Positions 60,817 to 64,000 of a stretch of 64,000 nt of DNA are shown here, in pieces. Numbering within the stretch: the stretch's first letter is position 1; every line of letters starts with the position of its first letter. Source of the DNA: Rhizaria sp. SCN 62-66 (taxonomy: Eukaryota; Rhizaria, unplaced); assembly GCA_001724265.1 (NCBI GenBank), contig MEDY01000079.1, positions 62,001 to 126,000 of the forward strand, written 5' to 3'. The position numbers and the translations under genes were made by a program. Under the pieces are notes generated by a model. It was not told the origin of the DNA, did not search any database, and was given only the letters and a program-made list of their open reading frames with translations.

Positions 60817-61567
60817 ACGAACGAACGGGTTAAATGTTATTGATGTGTGTCGTCGACTAGTAAACAGCTGTCTTTGTTCTGTGTAATAGCCCTTATCAGA
60901 TGCTTATGTTGTGTTCGTGTGATGAACTGTCCGTCACAGCTGTTGTCATTGATGTTATTGTTTTAAAAAAGCACAGATCCACGAGCCTCAACAAGGCTGT
61001 GTCTGACACAGCCTTGTGTCTGTACTAGCTCAGGTTATTGCTCACTGACCGGCAACGTTTTGTTTCTCTGTTTCAAATTCTACTTGTTGTATTACGAATA
61101 AACTTTTAAGTTAAGATATCGTGTGTTACTAATGAATATCAAGTTTTGTATGCTTCGCTGCAATTGTATCTGACATACCTTCTTAAAATTACAATTGTAA
61201 CCGCAGTCCACGCTCACTCACCACAACTCGTGTCCACACATGACGTGAGGTAAGAAAATAGAGAGAACCTTCTGATGTTGAAAGATCTTCAATGTGTTGT
61301 CGACATGGTTCATAGTAATTCATCTTTTGATTTGAACTCAAATCTGTAATTATACCATACGAATTGCTGATCTCCTGTCATAATCACACTTCAAAGGCGA
61401 CCTAACACCTCGTCAAACCGAAGCCTCGCGAAGGTTCACATTTCGCAGGTCGGTGGAGTCATATCTCGTTACAACGCGTTGCGTTTTAAAGTGCGACTGT
61501 ATGCGTATTTTATACGTGTTTTTACATTGCTTATAGTTGATATCTACCTTGTTTCCTTTGTGTTTAG
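60817..61567. other. Intergenic region
   Basis: AT-rich spacer between two genes on the same strand. AATAAA at 61097-61102 is a possible ABCA polyadenylation signal. TATCTCG at 61462-61468 lies 100 bp upstream of the next ATG. GGCTGTGTCTGACACAGCC near 60991 forms a short perfect hairpin of about 9 bp arms. Confidence 0.45.
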
Positions 61568-64000
61568 ATGCCTGCTAAAGCACGACGACCTGCGTCAACG
61601 AGCAGCCAGTCGTCGCAAGCCACCTCTGGTCCTCCAGAGAGTCGCCAATTGCAACTCAACCTTCCGCGAATGTCGAGTATTGGTACATTAAGTGTGTCGC
61701 CTAACTTAGCGGTGACCAACGCCAACAATACCATTTCCGACGTGATTGATATCAGTGACGACTCCAGCTCAGTCAGCACCACGACAACAGCTGCCCCTGA
61801 TGTGGAGACGATGGATGTCATCAGGCAGTCCACGCAGACTACCAACGCTGCGGACGCGATCGAAAAGCCCGCTCCATTGACTCGCACACTAGGTGGCGTC
61901 GGCCTGAACCAGTTTGGCGTCTTCAAGCTCGCCAGCAAGACCCCCGCGGCCACGGCTCCAGCAGCTGCGGCCCCTGCACACGGCCCGCAGCTCCCGCCCG
62001 CGCGTTCCGTGTCCACCGCACGCCCGCCGCCGGCGCCCGCCGTGGCGTCTGCCGCCGTGTTGCCGGCCGCGATTCCCGCTCAGGTGCGCCAGGCGTCGGT
62101 GCCGGCCTTCACCGTCGAGCCGGTCTCGGCCAGCGCACTGCGCGTCTCCGCCAGCTCGCTGCGCGCCGCGGCCGCCGCTGTCACGCCGCGGCGCTCGCCG
62201 CGCGCCGCGCTGGGTGACCCGCTCGACGGCGGCAGCGCCCTCAGCCTCATGTCTGCGCTACCGCCGCCGCCACCACCGCCGCCGCAGGCGCCCGTGGTGC
62301 TGGCTGCGCCGGCGCCGCTGCACCGCGAGGCGTCGGCGGTCGGCGGCCGCTACGGGCTCAAGCGCGCCAACGCGTACACCCTCGGCGATTCCATCAGCTC
62401 TGCAACAAGCGCCGCTACAGGCGCAGGCGCCGCTACAGGCGCAGGCGCCGCTGCGGCGCGCTTGCGGCGCGCGGGCAGCGTCCTGCCATTCGACGGCACC
62501 GCTCAGCAGCAGTCCCGCTCGGCGGTCTCGTGGGGGGAAGCCGGCGACGGCGGCGGCGCTGGTGGTGGCGATATAGCGGCGACGCAGCGCGACGTGTTAG
62601 CGACGCAGCGCGATGTGGTGGCGACACAACGCGACGGGCTGCGGCTGCTGGTCACGCAGTCGGGCGTTGCGGTCTCACAGCAGCACGGCGGCGGCGGCGG
62701 TGGCGGGTTCGGACTGCACTCGGTGTCGCAGTGGGACGGCGCGTGCACGCCGTCTGACCAGCCCGTGCGCGCGCGCAGCGACTTTGAGGTCGCCGAGGAG
62801 CTCCACAACCAGCGCGAGGTGCGGCTCGCCACCGCCGCCGCCGTGCAGCCGCCGGGTCTGCGCGCGCTCCGCGGCCCGCCCGTGCCGCCGCAGCGCGGCC
62901 GGCTTACCAGCGGCGTGTCGGCGCTGCGCCGCTTCGACCTCGACTCGAGTGACAGCGCGCCCGCAGCGTCTGCGCCTGCGTTCGGCAACGCGGGCCTGCC
63001 GCCGCGTGCGCCGCTTAAGACCGCGGCGGCTCCGGCGGCTGCGGCCGGAGCGGGGCGCGGGCTACTGAGCCAAACCGTGACGTCGATTGACCCTTTTGGG
63101 CTCGGTACACAGGGAACTCAGGCTACGCAGAGCGGTGCGGGTGATGACGCGGACAACGGCGGCGCGGGCAGCGGCCGCCGCAGCAGCAAGCGGAGCCGGC
63201 GCGCGTCGGACGGCCCGCCCGTGCCCGCGCTGCCCACGCTCACGTTCGGCGACGACGGCGACGGGGACGACGACGCCGCAGTGGAGGGCGATGTTGCGCT
63301 TACGCCGTTTGTGCCGCCCCTTTCGGGCGAGACGGCGGCGCACGACGACGCGCTCGGGGCCCAGACGGCCCAGATGACCCAGATAGCCCGCGACGCGCGC
63401 AAGGACAGCCCTGTGATGTACGCCAGCTCGGGACGCTCGGGCCGCCCCAGGCCCAGGTCCTCGACGAGCGCCGGCGCTAGTGCCGGTGCGGGTCCCTCCG
63501 CGCTACTGGCGCCGAGCGCGCGCGCCGCGACGGCGGCCCGGCAGTGGACAACGAACCCGTTCGTGCAGTGCGTGGAGGCCTCGGCAGAGCTTGCGGCGCT
63601 GGTCGCGGCCCAGGTCCGCGCCGCGCTTGGCTCCGGGCTCGACTGGGAGCTCCCGCGTGGCGGCGCGGCGCGGACTCTTGTCGCACCGTCGGACCGCCTC
63701 AAGGCGTTGCTTGCATCCACGGTGACGAGCTTCAACCTTGAATCAGTCCCGCTTATTTCCTCCGTCTACGAGACCATTAACAATGACCGCGCAAAAGGTT
63801 TGTGCACTTGACTGACATGTTGATCATTTTTTTACTCTGTTCATTGATTTCTCCTATATTTGTCTTAACTCACGCCGTCATGTGTATCATCTCTATCGTT
63901 TTCATTTACCTCTTGTGTTATAGGTCACTTCGGTGAAATTTTCAAAGTCATTGACAAGCGCAACGGTTGTCCTTTCGCCGTCAAGCGTCTGCGGCGCGCT
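61568..64000 (+). CDS. Wee1-like protein kinase, 3' partial
   Basis: Exon 1 is 61568-63797 and exon 2 starts at 63924 and runs off the window; the 126-nt intron has donor GTTTGT, the only non-GTAC donor seen here, and acceptor TTATAG. The 743-residue N-terminal region is disordered, rich in Ala, Pro and Ser with SP/TP sites (VTPRRSPRAA), and has a 7-residue ATQRDVL-type tandem repeat near 62580-62640. The splice recreates the kinase glycine-rich loop GHFGEIFKV, and the VAIK Lys lies in GCPFAVKRLRRA. The RNGCPFAVKR pattern resembles the Wee1 RLDGCIYAIKR, which suggests an inhibitory CDK kinase, but only the start of the N-lobe is present. The start ATG follows a TTTAG acceptor-like site, so a leader exon is possible. 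Confidence 0.6.

Noticed and set aside
60990-61012. Bacterial-type intrinsic terminator (hairpin GGCTGTGTC/GACACAGCC)
   Set aside because: The genome is eukaryotic and no U-tract follows. It is noted only as a short inverted repeat.

Overview
This is nuclear DNA from a unicellular eukaryote, probably a flagellated protist. The genes are strongly GC-rich, with long Ala/Pro/Ser/Gln low-complexity stretches. They are separated by AT-richer spacers and interrupted by short GT-AG introns whose donors are almost all GTACG. The products are eukaryotic: proteasome beta-3, Hrd1-type E3, E2 enzyme, glucosidase II alpha, ABCA transporter, cyclic nucleotide phosphodiesterase, FYVE and B-box proteins, dynactin-like subunit, CC2D1-like protein, archease, NSUN methyltransferase. 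A PPIL6-like cyclophilin and an ARL13-like GTPase, both cilium-associated families, suggest a flagellate. I cannot name the lineage.

The main result is a probable nuclear genetic-code change. At least eight TAG codons lie in frame inside otherwise continuous coding regions of seven genes (6130-, 7958+, 12938-, 19006+, 19192+, 27078-, 39947+, 48948+). None of the 18 genes whose 3' end is visible stops at TAG; about half end in TGA and half in TAA. The simplest reading is that UAG is sense, most likely glutamine, with UAA and UGA kept as stops. Several genes look split at a 'stop' unless read this way, and they are annotated here as single genes.

Layout: 1-3067 PDE-like membrane protein (+, 5' cut off by the window); 3833-7029 two-TM unknown (-); 7241-8938 DUF445 protein (+); 9302-14947 giant triple B-box protein (-); 15873-16867 PSMB3 (-); 17212-18317 archease (+); 18907-20122 E2 (+); 20487-21776 kynurenine aminotransferase-like (-); 21969-23014 unresolved small gene (+); 23812-26733 Hrd1-like E3 (+); 26970-27662 FYVE protein (-); 28305-28979 dynactin p24-like (+); 29328-31212 PPIL6-ARL13 fusion (-); 32911-39087 FAAL-ACP-type III PKS fusion (+); 39827-44155 NSUN-type RNA methyltransferase (+); 44545-46686 CC2D1-like (+); 47108-49892 unknown (+); 50338-53277 glucosidase II alpha (-); 54142-60816 ABCA transporter (+); 61568-64000 Wee1-like kinase (+, cut off by the window).

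Genes are independent units, many in head-to-head or tail-to-tail pairs, and there is no sign of an operon. Hrd1, the E2 and glucosidase II alpha all belong to ER quality control or ubiquitin pathways, but they are scattered and the co-occurrence may be chance. I found no rRNA, tRNA, CRISPR or recognisable transposon.
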